The notes: generated by a model from the sequence alone, not told the origin. Shown: positions 45,711 to 57,377, counted from the stretch's first letter. The stretch: 64,000 bases of DNA from Coffea arabica (GCF_036785885.1 NC_092314.1:16513638-16577637); one strand, 5' to 3'. Program-made: numbers and translations.

Positions 45711-47348
45711 TATCATGCCCCTAACCTGCACGTGCCAGTCACGTGACATCCGCCGTATCCCTAAGTCCCACTCAAGAATACAAGGCAACATTAACTAGAC
45801 TAAAATTTAAAAAGTACTAAATAGCATAACTAAATACAGTGCGGTACAAATCTCTAAGGGAAAGTAGTCTATGAGTATCCAATAAATTAATACATTTATT
45901 TTCTAAATGAGACAACGAAAAAGGAATTTAAAAAAACTAACAGCCAAAAGCAGTTAGACTGCTAATTACTATCTACTCAGAGCTAATAAAAATTATCCTC
46001 AGGGTCTTCAATGTAAACCAACTCATACTTTCCAGAATCTGTAAAAGTGATAAAAATTGAGTTGAACGACAAACCGCTCAATAGGTAGCGTCTACTCTTC
46101 TGTTGGACCATGCAACCATAACTTTATATATACACACATATATATACATATACATATCAAATTATTTACACACCATTCACATGCATAATTATGAAAAATA
46201 ATTTTATTAGTTAAATAGTTAATAATAATGAGTGATACAACAATTTGTAAACATCTTATTCATAATCGTACATGAAAACCTTAGAATCATAAATCAGTTC
46301 ATATCAGCTCATAACAAGTAGCAATGATTGGCTTCTAAATACTCAACCTTGAGATTAAACCCTTTTTAGATTGGCGACTAATATGTTTCTTGACTACCAA
46401 TTGGTTTCATCACATACATAGGTCAATCAACCGGACTCTATACTGAACTACTATGACCTTATCAATCGGCCAAACTCTATTCATAGATTCATTTCACATG
46501 TCACATGCATAGTTCCTTGACTTCACAAAAGATACCACTCCTTTTGTATATAATAACATATCAAAATGTTTCAAATAATTCATATGGTCCATTTTTCTAT
46601 AGCAAAAATAGAACTTACATAAATACCCAAGTAAATCATTTAATCAAGTAAATCTCAAATTGACACATAAAAATAGGATTAGCAATGAAATTTCACTTTA
46701 AACTTTTGAAATTACAAAAGTGTAGGTATCATCTACCTTTGTCTAACTGCTCAAGTGGGGCTACCTTAGGTCTTTTAAATTTGTGTAGTACCTATCAAAT
46801 GCATAAGTATCCTAGTTAATTGATATTTCTTATAGATGTATAAATATATAAAACTCTAAGCTACTTTAAGATTCATATCTAGACCATTATACGAAGCCTA
46901 GAAGAGTTTCTTAAATTGTAAAGTTTCTATTTTTGGAAAGTTTTCTAAATTGAAAAGTTTCTATTTTTTGGAAAGTTTCTTAACTTCAAAAGTTCCCCCT
47001 TTTTTCTTATGTAAAGTTTCCTATCTTAGAAATAATTGTTTATAATCATATTTATTATCTTGACTATTATTTTACTATATATTATTATTTATTATTTTAT
47101 TCATTATTATTGTTATTGTTTTTATCAACACTATTTATTATATTGTCATTCATATATATATTGGTTAATTGGCTATTATTATCTTTTGATCTATTTCCAT
47201 TTTTGCACTTGTGTATGCATTATTATTATTCATGTATATATGTATGTATATTTATTTACCATTACAATTATTATCTTAGCTTATTCCACTTGTATTTATA
47301 TTTTAATTTTATTTTCGTTTATATCCTTAATTTATTTCATCCATATTT

Positions 47349-47380
<32 letters not shown>

Positions 47381-48574
47381 TTAAGCATTTATTTAAAAAA
47401 ATCTAACACTTATCTTACATTGTATAAATTAATCTAATAATGTTAGATTAAAATGTTCTAGACTTCTACCTAAATATCTCAGACTTAATTAATTAAGCAT
47501 AAGCTTGAATGACTAAATCTTTAAAGCCCAAGATTATATTAGGTTGGGTTTTGAAGTTTAATACTCATAATAGTCCATAAAAGATGGGTTGGTTATACCT
47601 TAAATTTATCTATTGAACATTTACTAAATCCATACTATATTTTTGACCCAAATATACTTGCCACTTCTTTTTCGGACCTTAATAACGGCCTAAGATCTCG
47701 ACCCAAACATTTCCTTATTGCTTCCGGTCTTAGCCCGATACCCTTTCACACATTGACCCAAATTCAATTTAACAAGCCCACACACATACCTAACCACCTC
47801 TTGAGCCAAACCATTTCCTCTAGATCTGACCCGCGAGAATCTGTCCAACCCAACCCAGTTCCTTAGCCATTAGCCTGGCAGATTGTCTCTTTTCCTCAAT
47901 TTCCTTAACAGAATTTTTTTTTTCTTTGGCCGGCCATTTTTGCCCTCTTTTTTTTCCCTTTTTCTTGCATTGCTGAAGCTTCAAGCTTCAAAAACTTTAG
48001 CAACGGCACCGCCCTTCTTCTTCTTCTTTTTTTTTTTTAACTTTCCAGCAGAATTGAGGTTTAGACTCTATTCCATCCTATAATTAAAATTTAATACACT
48101 ATTCCTACTAATTTGGACATGAATCTTCCTAAATTTCTCATACATGCATAAATATATCATAATATACATATACATAAAATCTTTAAAATAATTCATGAAA
48201 TTAATAAAACTTAAAAGAAAAAACTTTAATGTGCGTTCGGGACTTACAGGTCTAGACACTTTGTTGTCTACTTGTTCAACAGTAACGTCTTCTTCTTCTT
48301 CTCTATTCCTAAATGGTTCTTGTTCTAAGAGAAGGTGAATAATGAGAATTAGGAATGATGTTATTTCTTTTTGATATGTGTTCTAAACCCTAATAACCAC
48401 CCACTACTTAGTGGTTACGTGGATTGAGGATTTTAAGTTATTCTATTTTATCTCTTCCTTAACCCCCAATTACCCTTTAACATTGTTTACAAATATTTTT
48501 ACTTTTACCCGTAGAAAATTACGACCTAATTAATGAGCAAAAATAAAGATTGAAAAGAAAATGTGGGTTTTACA
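45711..48574 (-). repeat. 5' LTR of the second Gypsy (2864 bp)
   Basis: Begins TATCATGCCCCTAACC, where the left LTR has TGTCACGCCCCTCACC, so its terminus is mutated. It ends GTGGGTTTTACA at 48574. It contains (ATT)n at 47351-47382, longer than the matching run in the left LTR (33131-33150). Confidence 0.92.
47351..47382. repeat. (ATT)n microsatellite in the 5' LTR
   Basis: About ten ATT units. The paired position in the other LTR has about five. Confidence 0.95.
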
Positions 48575-48579
48575 GTGCC

Positions 48580-49063
48580 CATTTATTGAAACCACTAATC
48601 AAAGCTCCATTACTCTCTTAAATGGCATGAAAACCCTCTCAAACACAGCTCCCTTGCTAATTTGAGTTCTTCGCATTGTTCATTGAAAAACAATTCCCAT
48701 TCTTTCCGTCCAACTCTTCTGGCAAGTTCTCAAAAGACATTTTCCCCACTCTTTTGTCTTAATAGCATTTCCCTCTGTTTTAATGTCTTTTCCCTTATTT
48801 GTATTGTATTAATTACAGTTCTTCTGCCAAGTCTCGAACGGTCTTTCCCACCCACATTTAATAGGGTATTATCGGCATAACACACCAACGCACGCATGAT
48901 CAAGTTGTATTCAGTGCTTAACCATTTTCATTATACTTTTTCTCTTCCATGTTTACCCCCCTAGATGTCAGATGAAATTTTCCCAAAAGACAGCTGCAAA
49001 GTGATTTTTATACAGGTATAGGCTTTTTTAGAGTGCTATCCAAGTATTCTTCTTTATCATTGT
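48580..49063. other. Intergenic DNA, nothing recognised
   Basis: No supported gene. It is the right-hand side of the site into which the second Gypsy inserted. If a host gene existed at 30.5-30.99 kb, its upstream part would be here on the minus strand. Confidence 0.5.
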
Positions 49064-49068
49064 AGCTG

Positions 49069-52000
49069 TGTGAGGACCTCAAAACTTTCATTATCCTCTG
49101 GAAAATTAAATCAAAATATTATTGAAAATATTAAAATTATCCAATAATATGTATTTATATTTAAATAATATTGTTTTAAATCATTCAAATGTTACATTTC
49201 AATTTATTTGAATTTTTAAGATTTAATTGACGGTTCGCGTTCGGCAAAGCGCTAAGTTGAATTTTCGCGCACCGACACGTGAATTAGTCCTAAGTTGAAA
49301 TGTAGTATATGTAGAGGCTATAAAAAGGTATAATTAAGTTGGAGAAATGTTAGATGAGGAATGTGAGGACTCGCAATTTATTTCTTTTAAATTCCCATTC
49401 TGAGGTTATTTAATTAGTTAATTGTTCAATTATTTCGAATATTATTTTCTAGCCCTATTGGACCCAATTCTATAGCATTATAACTCATGAGTAATTTTAA
49501 GGCAATTAGTTCGCAATTCAAGTCTTGAAAGTTGTCAAGTGTGAATAGTGCCCGTAGGCTCAGGAATAGTAACTGACTTGAGAGTTCATGAGCCCGTATA
49601 ATGGGAGATTTATACCCTAGTCTTAAAATAGGTATTTTTATGCCTAAATATCCATGTTTTAGTTAGAAATGCCATCGTTATAAGAATTTCTCAAAAAATT
49701 TCACCTTATCGCGCATAAGTGGGAAATACGCGTTTACGCGTGCGATTTATTTGAAGGACTTTAGAACCTTATTTTGAGGTCATTAGAGTGAATGATAATT
49801 ACACGAATATATGTGCATTAGAGGTTTAATGCACAGTTAAAACAAACCTCAGAGGAAACGGGCGCGAAACACGCGCACGATACACTGTTCACGGTTGACT
49901 TGGGAGCACAAAAGTTGTACCACACTCAAGCTTCTCAAGGAAGCTTCCATTTCAGATTTTTCCCTCCCTTTCCCCTCACCATAACCGCAGGTCTCTACTC
50001 TCTCTCACACTCCAAATTTCACAATTTTTCCTCCACCATTTTCTTGCTCCAATTCACACCAAATTCACCACACAAGCTCAAGACAACTTGGACAATCACT
50101 TGGACAAAGAAGGAGCTGCACATCCACGGATTTTCTTGGGGATTTTGGGACACCAAAATCTGACCTTTTAGCACACAAGTAAGGTAACCATGATCCAGTC
50201 TTCAATTCTTGTTCAATGAAGGCCAACTCACACTTAAAAGCTTGATTGTGCTTATGGGTAGCTTATTATTGTTGGAAATTGTTAAATGTGGGCTCTATGA
50301 ACTCCCACTTTGAGTTGATGGCTGTGATGATGTTTGATGATGGTTTTATTGTTGAATTAGTGCTTAAGGAAGTAGATTAAAGGTGCATTATTGCTAGAAA
50401 CTTCATTGAGCTCTTGAAGCAAAAAGTTCCGATTCTGCCCCTCCCAAGACCGACCTTTTTCATGCGAAATTCTGAAGTTTTAACGGCTTGTATTTGATGT
50501 TTATGTGTTGTTGGAGTTGTGTGTAAAGTTTCATTGAAAGATATTGAGGTTTGGTTGACCAAAGGTGATGAATTCCAAAACCAGCAAAATCTGGAAATTT
50601 TTCCCGTATGGCTCAGGCAGCCATTTTGTTTCGATCATAACTCCGCCCTCCGACATCGAAATTGAGTGCCGTTAGCGCCATTAGAAACTAGACTCTTCCA
50701 GCTTTCCAACGGTGTAAAATTCACGTCCTGGTTCCACCTGAATGAACCGTGGCTGTCTTTTAAAGTCACCTGTCCTGCTCCACTGGTTCACTAGAAGCCA
50801 GGATATGAGCTGCGTTTTGTTGCCAGATTTCGAGCTAGTTATGAGTAGAATTTTAAAACAATTTCTTCTGAAAAATTGTATCCCTATGAGTGTAGTTTCC
50901 AACACTACCAACGATGCTCAAATCTAAGTTGAATTGAATGAGATGTGACCAAAATACGAAAGCTGGTCTGCTGTTGAACCAAACTGTCCAAATTTTCCCA
51001 GTTTGTGTTCGAGTTTTTGATTTGATTCTTGACAAGAAATTGAGCTTCATGGATTGTGTTAAGCTGAATGTCTATGGTCATTTGAGGGAAAATGCGCCAC
51101 TTTCGTAGTTGAAATGATGTTGAGGAATTGAAGGAAAAGGAAGGTATATGCTGTCCAAAAAAATTCTGGAAATTTTCCAGATTTTAGTCGAATTTTAGGG
51201 GTCAATTTTGACAAATTTTTGAACTACTTGAGCTGTATACATGTTAATCTATATGGGTAGTATTGTTTGGGTGAAAATGTAACTTTTGGGTAGTTGAAAA
51301 ATTTTGGATAAATTGAAGGGGAAATGGACTACTTGCTACCGAATGCACCTGAAATTTTTCCAGCTTTGAATGATAATTGTGAACTGTTTTAAAGATAACT
51401 TGAGCTCAAATGATTTGTGTATTAATTAAGGGGTTTGTATAGCTCAATTTGGGACAAAAATCTAGTAGAGGTTACGTCCAAAAAGTGGACCAAAATCTTA
51501 TTCTTCAAGAAGATACCAAAAGAGAATTTTTGTTTGAAATTAGAAATGGTTTGATGTTTGGATTTCATTGTGGGTAAATGTGGACCAAAGTTGTCCCGAA
51601 AATATTTTCTAACATTAACCGTTGTTACTAGGTCCTCTTTGAGTTGATAACCTTGAATTTTATTAGACCAATGCCCTATTTTGAGGAATTTGTCAAATCT
51701 GGAAATTTTCCTAAAAACTCAAGTTTTTGCCTTCATGAAAATCATTGGACTAAGTTGGTCGTGGAATTTGGCAAACTTAAGGAGTTTCTATTTTATAAAA
51801 ATTCTAACGACTAATTTTACTTGGTTTATATGATTGCCTCTTAAAGGAATTTCCCAAGATATGTTTGGGAAAAAATTTGAGGGGAAAATTCCTCTAAATG
51901 GTTTAAATATGATTTTTCTCAACTTGTGACACCAAATTGGTGTTAAATGGCTTATATGATTCTAGAACTTGGATGTTGGAATATTTGACGAATTTAGCAA

Positions 52001-53202
52001 GTTTTTGGTTTTAAAGAAACCTCAAAATTTAATTTCACTCGAAATTTGTGGATTTCACTTTGAGAAAACGATTAATGCTAGTTTGGGATTTTTGAGTGAA
52101 ATTAAATGCTAGTTAACTCGAGTTAAATTCGCCAACTCAAAAGTGGAAATTTATGTGAATTATTTGTATGATTTTAGGAGTTGGTGAAGAGCACAATCTC
52201 GATCAAAGTTTGGAATTCTAGACACTTCACTTGAGGTGAGTGTCTCTTGCATGAATCGTGTTTAACTGCTAGTTGAACTACTTGTTAAAAGTACTTGCTA
52301 GAGATATCATGAAATGTTATATGCTACGTGATTGCGTGAAATGACACAAGTACAAGTGTTGCACTGTCGATTGGAGCATGGTCTCGTCGACTAAATAAAC
52401 CAAACGGATGCACGTACCACGCTCTATTAGAGTGGGAGGTACCTCTCTGCCGTCTTGGTAAAAGTGCTTGCAATATTCGTGTTGGAGTCGGGCCCGAAAA
52501 TAAGGGGGAAGACGTTGCTAGGAGATGTGTAGATTAGGGAAAATGTCTACATGGAGTTTAGGTAGTGAAAGTTGACGGAGTGTCAACTACTATAAATTTT
52601 CTGACCAAGTGCGTGGACTTTGGCTCCTGAGAGCCCCGTATCCTTTTCTTGTCATGTTATTTCGCTTTCTTAAATTGTTAAGTGTTTACTTGTCTATTTG
52701 TACTTGTTAAATTGCCTTATGTGAATTGCATGTTTCGAGGCACCACTGAGCTATTGGCTCATCCCTTCCAAATTGTTTTCCTTGACAGGTTCTGAAATGC
52801 ATGAAGTCTTGGAGAACTAGAACAGAAATGTTATATTTTGAATGCCCACTTTTGTAATTGTATTTTTGGAAACGTTAGTATCTTTTGGATGATTTTTGTG
52901 TTTTTGGGAAAATGTGAATCCTGTGGTGCTTCTGTGCCCTGGATTAGGAACTTTAAATTGTAAATTAAGTTGAATTTAAGTATACTAAGCTCGACGTTCT
53001 CGTTGGTACTTGGAATTGTGTTTTGGGCTGTATAAGTTGAATTGTATGAATTATTTAAGTACGTGACTTGCTCGAGAAGTAAGGTTTATTTTCGATTTAT
53101 ATTTGGTGAAATTAGTTACTAGAGTGCGTGAGTCCTAACGAGAGTTAGGCAGGCGACCCGCCAACCCTTTGGTTCGCCTTAGGGAGAAGTGGGGCCGCCA
53201 CA
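49069..53202 (+). repeat. Solo LTR of a Tekay-like Gypsy (4134 bp), TSD AGCTG
   Basis: Starts TGTGAGGACC and ends GGGGCCGCCACA, flanked by perfect AGCTG duplications (49064-49068 and 53203-53207). Its terminal 19-mer CCCTTTGGTTCGCCTTAGG (53165-53183) is identical to the LTR terminus of the 4-16 kb Gypsy, so the two are related, though the LTR body differs. No internal region is present: this is the product of LTR-LTR recombination. A second LTR-start-like TGTGAGGAC occurs at 49362. Open frames inside (e.g. 49900-50163) lack any motif. Confidence 0.9.
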
Positions 53203-53213
53203 AGCTGTATAAA

Positions 53214-53372
53214 ACATTACATTTAGCTTTGAAAAATCAAGTCTCTATAATAAAATTTTTACATAATCACTTCAATTCATTACATGAATTGCCAAATATA
53301 AAAGATAGTGTACAACATCACATTTACCTTTGTAAAATCAAATCTGCATAATAAAATGTTTGCATAAGCAAG
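53214..53372 (+). repeat. Imperfect ~101-bp tandem pair
   Basis: ACATTACATTTAGCTTTG at 53214 and ACATCACATTTACCTTTG at 53315, each followed by an AAATCAA-T-TCT-ATAATAAAAT segment and TACATAA / TGCATAA. Confidence 0.75.
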
Positions 53373-53586
53373 ATTTGCATCTGAGAACCAAATTGATCCT
53401 ATTTAAAAATTACCCAAAGTCATGCTTCAGAACATCGTTTGGAACATTATTGGAGATAAACAATTATTCTTTGCCTTTTTTTTTTAGAAATTTATCCAAA
53501 ATAGTATTGTCAGTCAAATGAAAATAAATTCACACCAATGAGTTTTAAATAGGGGTGCAATCAAGTTGAATCGAACTCAAGTAGTG

Positions 53587-54639
53587 TGTAAGGATCGAAG
53601 ACAACCTAAGAGGGGGTGAATTAGGTTGATTAAAAACCTAATTAACTTATGGGCACTTTTTGCTCAATATGAAATTTATCTTTTTTTCTAAGTGATCACA
53701 CAATGAATCAATTAATGAATGAACAAGATCACTTGAGAGAAGTAGAAGAGATAAGCAATGTAAAGATCACAAACGTAACAATAAGTAAATAAAAAGGAAA
53801 GAATTGCAAACCAATTAATTACCCAACTCCTCTTGAGCTTGTAGATTAATTCAAACAAGTTTTTTCAAGTTGATGAATTACAATCACTCTTATGTACAAA
53901 GGAAGGTTCACCTCCTCCTTGCCCCAAACTCCACGCGGTCAAGTTAGGAAGTTTTACTATCCCTCAGGACAACTCTCGCAGAGCTATACTCATGAAGTAT
54001 TCACTCACAAATGAAAAGTTTACAATGAACCTTACACCTCTAAGACTACAAATCTTCCTTAGAGAGTATTTTCGCACTAAAATCACTCTAAATCTTTTGT
54101 ATCTTTAGTGTGCAAAAGTTATTTGAAAATTCTGACTATGCTCTATTTATAGGAGACCAAGAAAGTGCTTCATTAATACTTCCAACGGATAGAAAGTAGC
54201 TGAACAGTCAACTAGCCGTTGGAGTATCGGACGTCCGGTACTACCAAGCATGCGTCTAACAGCAGGCAGTGAGTTTACAAAATATTCTTCAATTCTATCG
54301 GACGTCCGGTATTGTCTTTGTGAGCGTCCGACAGGTTTCGTCGAGTTTGAATGATCCTATCGGACGTCCGATGCTTGCGTCCGATCGAGATCAGTGAGCC
54401 AGGGGAGATCTTTTATTTCCTTCGGATGTCCGGTGGTGGAGTTCTTCATGCATCCGAAGTTGTGCAATGATTGTCGGACGTCCGATCCAAGCGTCCGACA
54501 GCTTTCAACAGTCTTTGTCCCTTTCAATTGCACTTGATCTTTGAATCTGATTTACTTCACAATTGAAAATATTTCTTGAAGAGATATTCGTATTATCCAT
54601 TGTTTTGTAAACATAAAAAATTAGGGACCAAGATCAACA
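53587..54639 (+). repeat. SIRE-like Copia solo LTR (1053 bp), TSD TAGTG
   Basis: Starts TGTAAGGATCGAAGACAACC (with the 'aagagggggtgaattagg' phrase typical of SIRE-type LTRs) and ends AAGATCAACA. It is flanked by perfect TAGTG duplications (53582-53586 and 54640-54644). No internal region is present. Contains the GGACGTCC palindrome cluster at 54225-54500. Confidence 0.88.
54225..54500. repeat. Cluster of TCGGACGTCCGA-type palindromes
   Basis: Four GGACGTCC cores (about 54229, 54298, 54362 and 54477), mostly as ATCGGACGTCCG, plus degenerate or half copies (AGCGTCCGAC, TTGCGTCCGATCG, TTCGGATGTCCGG, GCATCCGAAG) in 275 bp of otherwise AT-rich LTR. Confidence 0.85.
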
Positions 54640-55071
54640 TAGTGCACTACTCGATCTCGACTCTAAGTAAAATAACTAAACTCGAACTTGAGCTCGAGCT
54701 TGTCGACCTTTTAAAAGTCAAGCTCAAACTCAAGCTCGACTTCAATTTACATTACTCGAACTTGAACTCAAGTTTGAGTTTAATTAAACCTAATCACTCA
54801 AATCGAGCTCATGTAATAAAAATTAATATTTTACATATAATTTTAAATAAAAGATATTATTGACATTTCAACAATAATAAATATAAAAAAATTAAAATAC
54901 ATATTATAAAAGCTCAAATAGGCTCATCGAGTCTTTGAATACAAATATTGAAACTCGACCTCGACTCGTGAACTCAAACGAAGAGCTCGAGTTTGAGCTC
55001 GGACTCGGTCAAAACGAGCCCGAATCGACCTGTTAACCAAATAGCTCGCAAGTTCGAGTCGAGCTCTTTGA

Positions 55072-55176
55072 TTCAGCATCACCCTAATTTTGAAGTATCT
55101 AATGTATACATAATTTGAGTTACTGGGTTTAGCATCATTCCTAATTTTTTTGAAGTATCAAATGTAAACATAATTA
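55072..55176 (+). repeat. ~57-bp tandem duplication at the TIR element's right edge
   Basis: AGCATCACCCTAATTTTGAA and then GTATCTAATGTATACATAAT recur ~57 bp later as AGCATCATTCCTAATTTTTT and GTATCAAATGTAAACATAAT. Confidence 0.75.
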
Positions 55177-55301
55177 GCCCAAATAGACATGGATCCCATC
55201 AGCCCAAGAAAAAGCCCAAACTGACTTTAAAAACAATGTATCAGTCGTCTTTGTATGAAGATCTACTAGATTTAGTCCCAAATCAGCATAGACAAGCTCA
55301 A

Positions 55302-55402
55302 GAAAATGTGAATAATTTCTCGATTTGTGCGCATCATTCCTGCACTGGGCCTTGCTAATCTTCTCTGTTTGATACCAATTTCATTGGGTGTCGCCGGAGG
55401 AC
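55302..55402 (-). pseudogene. U6 spliceosomal snRNA pseudogene
   Basis: The minus strand starts GTCCTCCGGCGACACCCAAT (plant U6: GTCCCTTCGGGGACATCCGA). It retains the core AACAGAGAAGATTAGCAAGG with the ACAGAGA box and AGC triad, then a diverged GCGCA..GATG segment and CGCACAAATCGAGAAAT near the 3' end. The match runs the whole ~100-nt length, but with many substitutions, including in the 5' stem-loop and the AGCATGG to AGCAAGG change. Upstream I see no TATA-like element at the expected distance and only a weak resemblance (TTCCACATCAG) to the plant USE. It is therefore a dead copy. Confidence 0.88.
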
Positions 55403-56264
55403 ACTAAAGCCTGTAGGCCGATCCAATTTGGTGCTCACAACTGATGTGGAAATTAAGCAGCAATTGGAAGGATTTTAAGCGTCATTATTGTCATCAAACC
55501 TGGCCCAAAACATTTAACATCGAACTATTGGGTACTTATGCTTTTTGCCAATTTTCCATCCACAAAAGTAGAACTCAACTTCATCCCAATTTAATCATTC
55601 GATATGGCCTACTATTAAGCCGAAACGTGAGAAGAAATGATCTCAAGAATAGAATGTATATTGGCCTGGTTACATTGCTAAATAAGAGTCTCTATTTCTT
55701 TTAAAAATTTTTTAATCAAAAAAGGGGTGGAATTTAAGAAGCAAGAAGGGGAAAGGGGAATTTGAACCTAGGATCTTTATCTTTAGTAAAAAACTTGAAT
55801 TATGTCTCTATATTTCATGTTTGTATCTTTAATGAAAATAAAATTGTATTTTGAACATTACAAAATTATTTTAGAAAATACTCATACTTTTTAACTATTT
55901 ATGTAATGTTTGTGATAAACTTGTCTCACATTATGCTCCACAAGCAATACTTCAATTTAAGAGAAAATTTTTAAAATTTGTTAAGCATGATATTCCTTTT
56001 TTTTTTTTAGTTATGAAGAACATAGTTACGATACATAACACAATTTTGACAAATTTATAGACCTAAAATCCAAAAGAAATGAAACTTAAAACACTTTTAT
56101 GTCTCATATACAAGGATAATAGTTAAAGTTGAAATCAATGTAGCATAATCTTTCGGATTCATAATAAATTCACCAATAGTTTTATTCCGTAACTTATGAA
56201 ATTGTTCGTACTTAAAAAAAGAAGGAGAAGAAGAAGTTGTTCTTACTATTCGCATACACATTTA
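55403..56264. other. AT-rich DNA, nothing recognised
   Basis: An 86-codon open frame at 55444-55704 has no motif and no supporting signal. A phrase GGGGAATTTGAACCTAGG near 55757 resembles dispersed plant repeat termini, as does a similar one near 22270. Confidence 0.5.
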
Positions 56265-56649
56265 TGTTGGCATATTAAATCAAGACTCAAAATTAAAAAA
56301 TTTCCATATTATTATTCAGTAGTGTTTTAGTCAAGTTATGATTTTAGTAATTCTATTGGAGTCAAGTTATCGTAGTTTTATTATTTAAGAATTAGTATTT
56401 TATTAGAAAATTACTTATAGTTGTAAGATTTGTTTATCAAGTCATCTAATCTATAAATAGAGAGTCATATTATTGTGTTCAATTGAGAAGAGTGAAGGAA
56501 AGAGAGTCTTGTTTCTATTATGTGATTAATAGATTATTATTGATATTTATTCCTCTTCTTCCACACATATTTGTATGTGTGTAAATTGCCTCCTCACCTA
56601 TATTGGTTTTATGAAATATATCTTCAATAAGTTTTTTTTGGGTTCTACA
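56265..56649 (+). repeat. Solo LTR (385 bp, Copia-like), TSD ATTTA
   Basis: Starts TGTTGGCATATTAAATC, ends GGGTTCTACA, and is flanked by perfect ATTTA duplications (56260-56264 and 56650-56654). It has a TATA box TATAAATAG at 56452-56460 and a plausible R/U5 after it. Size and TGTTGG start are typical of short copia LTRs; with no internal region the family is inferred. Confidence 0.85.
56452..56460 (+). promoter_or_regulatory. TATA box in the 385-bp solo LTR
   Basis: TATAAATAG preceded by CATCTAATC. In a short LTR this marks the U3/R promoter, and as a solo LTR it could still drive readthrough to the right. Confidence 0.6.
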
Positions 56650-56906
56650 ATTTATATGCACTATTTCGTTCAACTCATATCTTGGTGTCAAAACTTTTTT
56701 ATCATACTTTAAAAAAATTTATGATAAACGTATGTAGAATAATTAATATTATGATTATTCTGTATTTTACTAACCATGTCTCTCTCACAAACAAACACAA
56801 TGTACAAACACAGATAAATTCAAGTACAAGGAAGAACACCAAGTAGGACAGAATGTATTGCTGCTAGTTTGCAAATAAGGCCCAAACATCATTGACCACT
56901 GCCCTA

Positions 56907-57345
56907 CTACTCTTGGAGATAACGCCAATAGAGAATATTTTCTCCCACACCATAACAAACATGGACTAGTTCAGAAAGGTTAAGCAGCATTAGCAACACA
57001 AGTACAAAGTAGTGCGTGCATTTTCTTGAATCAAATTTGATCCCACTGTCCCGAGCCACAGCAGCATGTTCCTGATATGACATCAGCTTAGTTCTGTACA
57101 TGTAAATTTCGTCTCGCTCCCAAGAACAAAAGCAGATTGCAAGTAGCACATTATACTCTGTTTTGAGCTTATTCATTTTAAACACTTCCTCGAGTATCCC
57201 TTCTACTGAAAGGTTAGTTCACCTACCACAAGAATACGCTTCCAAGAACAGATCATTCAAAATAAAGTGCTCTTGCAGGAACATAAACTTCAGGGGGCTG
57301 AGAAATTTATTAGCCAGGCATGCCTTAGTTGTCGATAGGTTAAAT
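56907..57345 (-). pseudogene. Unrecognised protein-like relic, one in-frame stop
   Basis: On the minus strand the frame is open from about 57345 to a TGA at about 57222, then again to 56907 with the same phase. The second part gives ~100 residues of balanced, protein-like composition: EGILEEVFKMNKLKTEYN, FCSWERDEIYMYRTKL, EHAAVARDSGIKFDSRKC, then a hydrophobic segment HYFVLVLLMLLNLSELVHV that could be a membrane span. AACCTTTCAG just after the stop looks like a splice acceptor, but the available intron would be too short. I do not recognise the family. It could be a decayed exon or gene fragment of the host. Confidence 0.4.
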
Positions 57346-57377
57346 ATGGACTTATAGGAAGTTGATCAACAAATTCC

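Larger units (their letters stand above)
30991..48574 (-). mobile_element. Second chromovirus-like Gypsy, old and disrupted, TSD GTGCC
   Basis: LTRs 30991-34384 and 45711-48574 enclose a Gypsy-order coding region on the minus strand. A perfect 5-bp duplication GTGCC flanks it (30986-30990 and 48575-48579). Element orientation from the right: LTR, PBS (45692-45702), coiled-coil ORF, gag, protease, RT, RNase H, integrase, PPT, LTR. The total of 17.6 kb includes a 5.2-kb CACTA insertion and a 478-bp internal duplication. The LTRs differ often by substitution and indel, so it is much older than the 4-16 kb element. The gag knuckle CKTCKKMHRGQC is of the kind seen in Tekay/Del elements. Confidence 0.93.
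53550..55086. mobile_element. Small TIR-like element with CTCGAG-rich interior, split by a solo LTR
   Basis: The left end TAGGGGTGCAATCAA and right end (reverse complement TAGGGTGATGCTGAATCAA) form an imperfect inverted pair. The interior (54650-55070) is full of GAGCTCGAG/ACTCGAAC motifs in both orientations. Without the inserted LTR the element is about 480 bp, MITE-sized. No target duplication longer than TA is clear, so the superfamily is left open. Confidence 0.5.

Noticed and set aside
55444..55704. 86-aa open frame beside the U6 relic
   Set aside because: No motif, no splice or promoter support, and length expected by chance in this composition.
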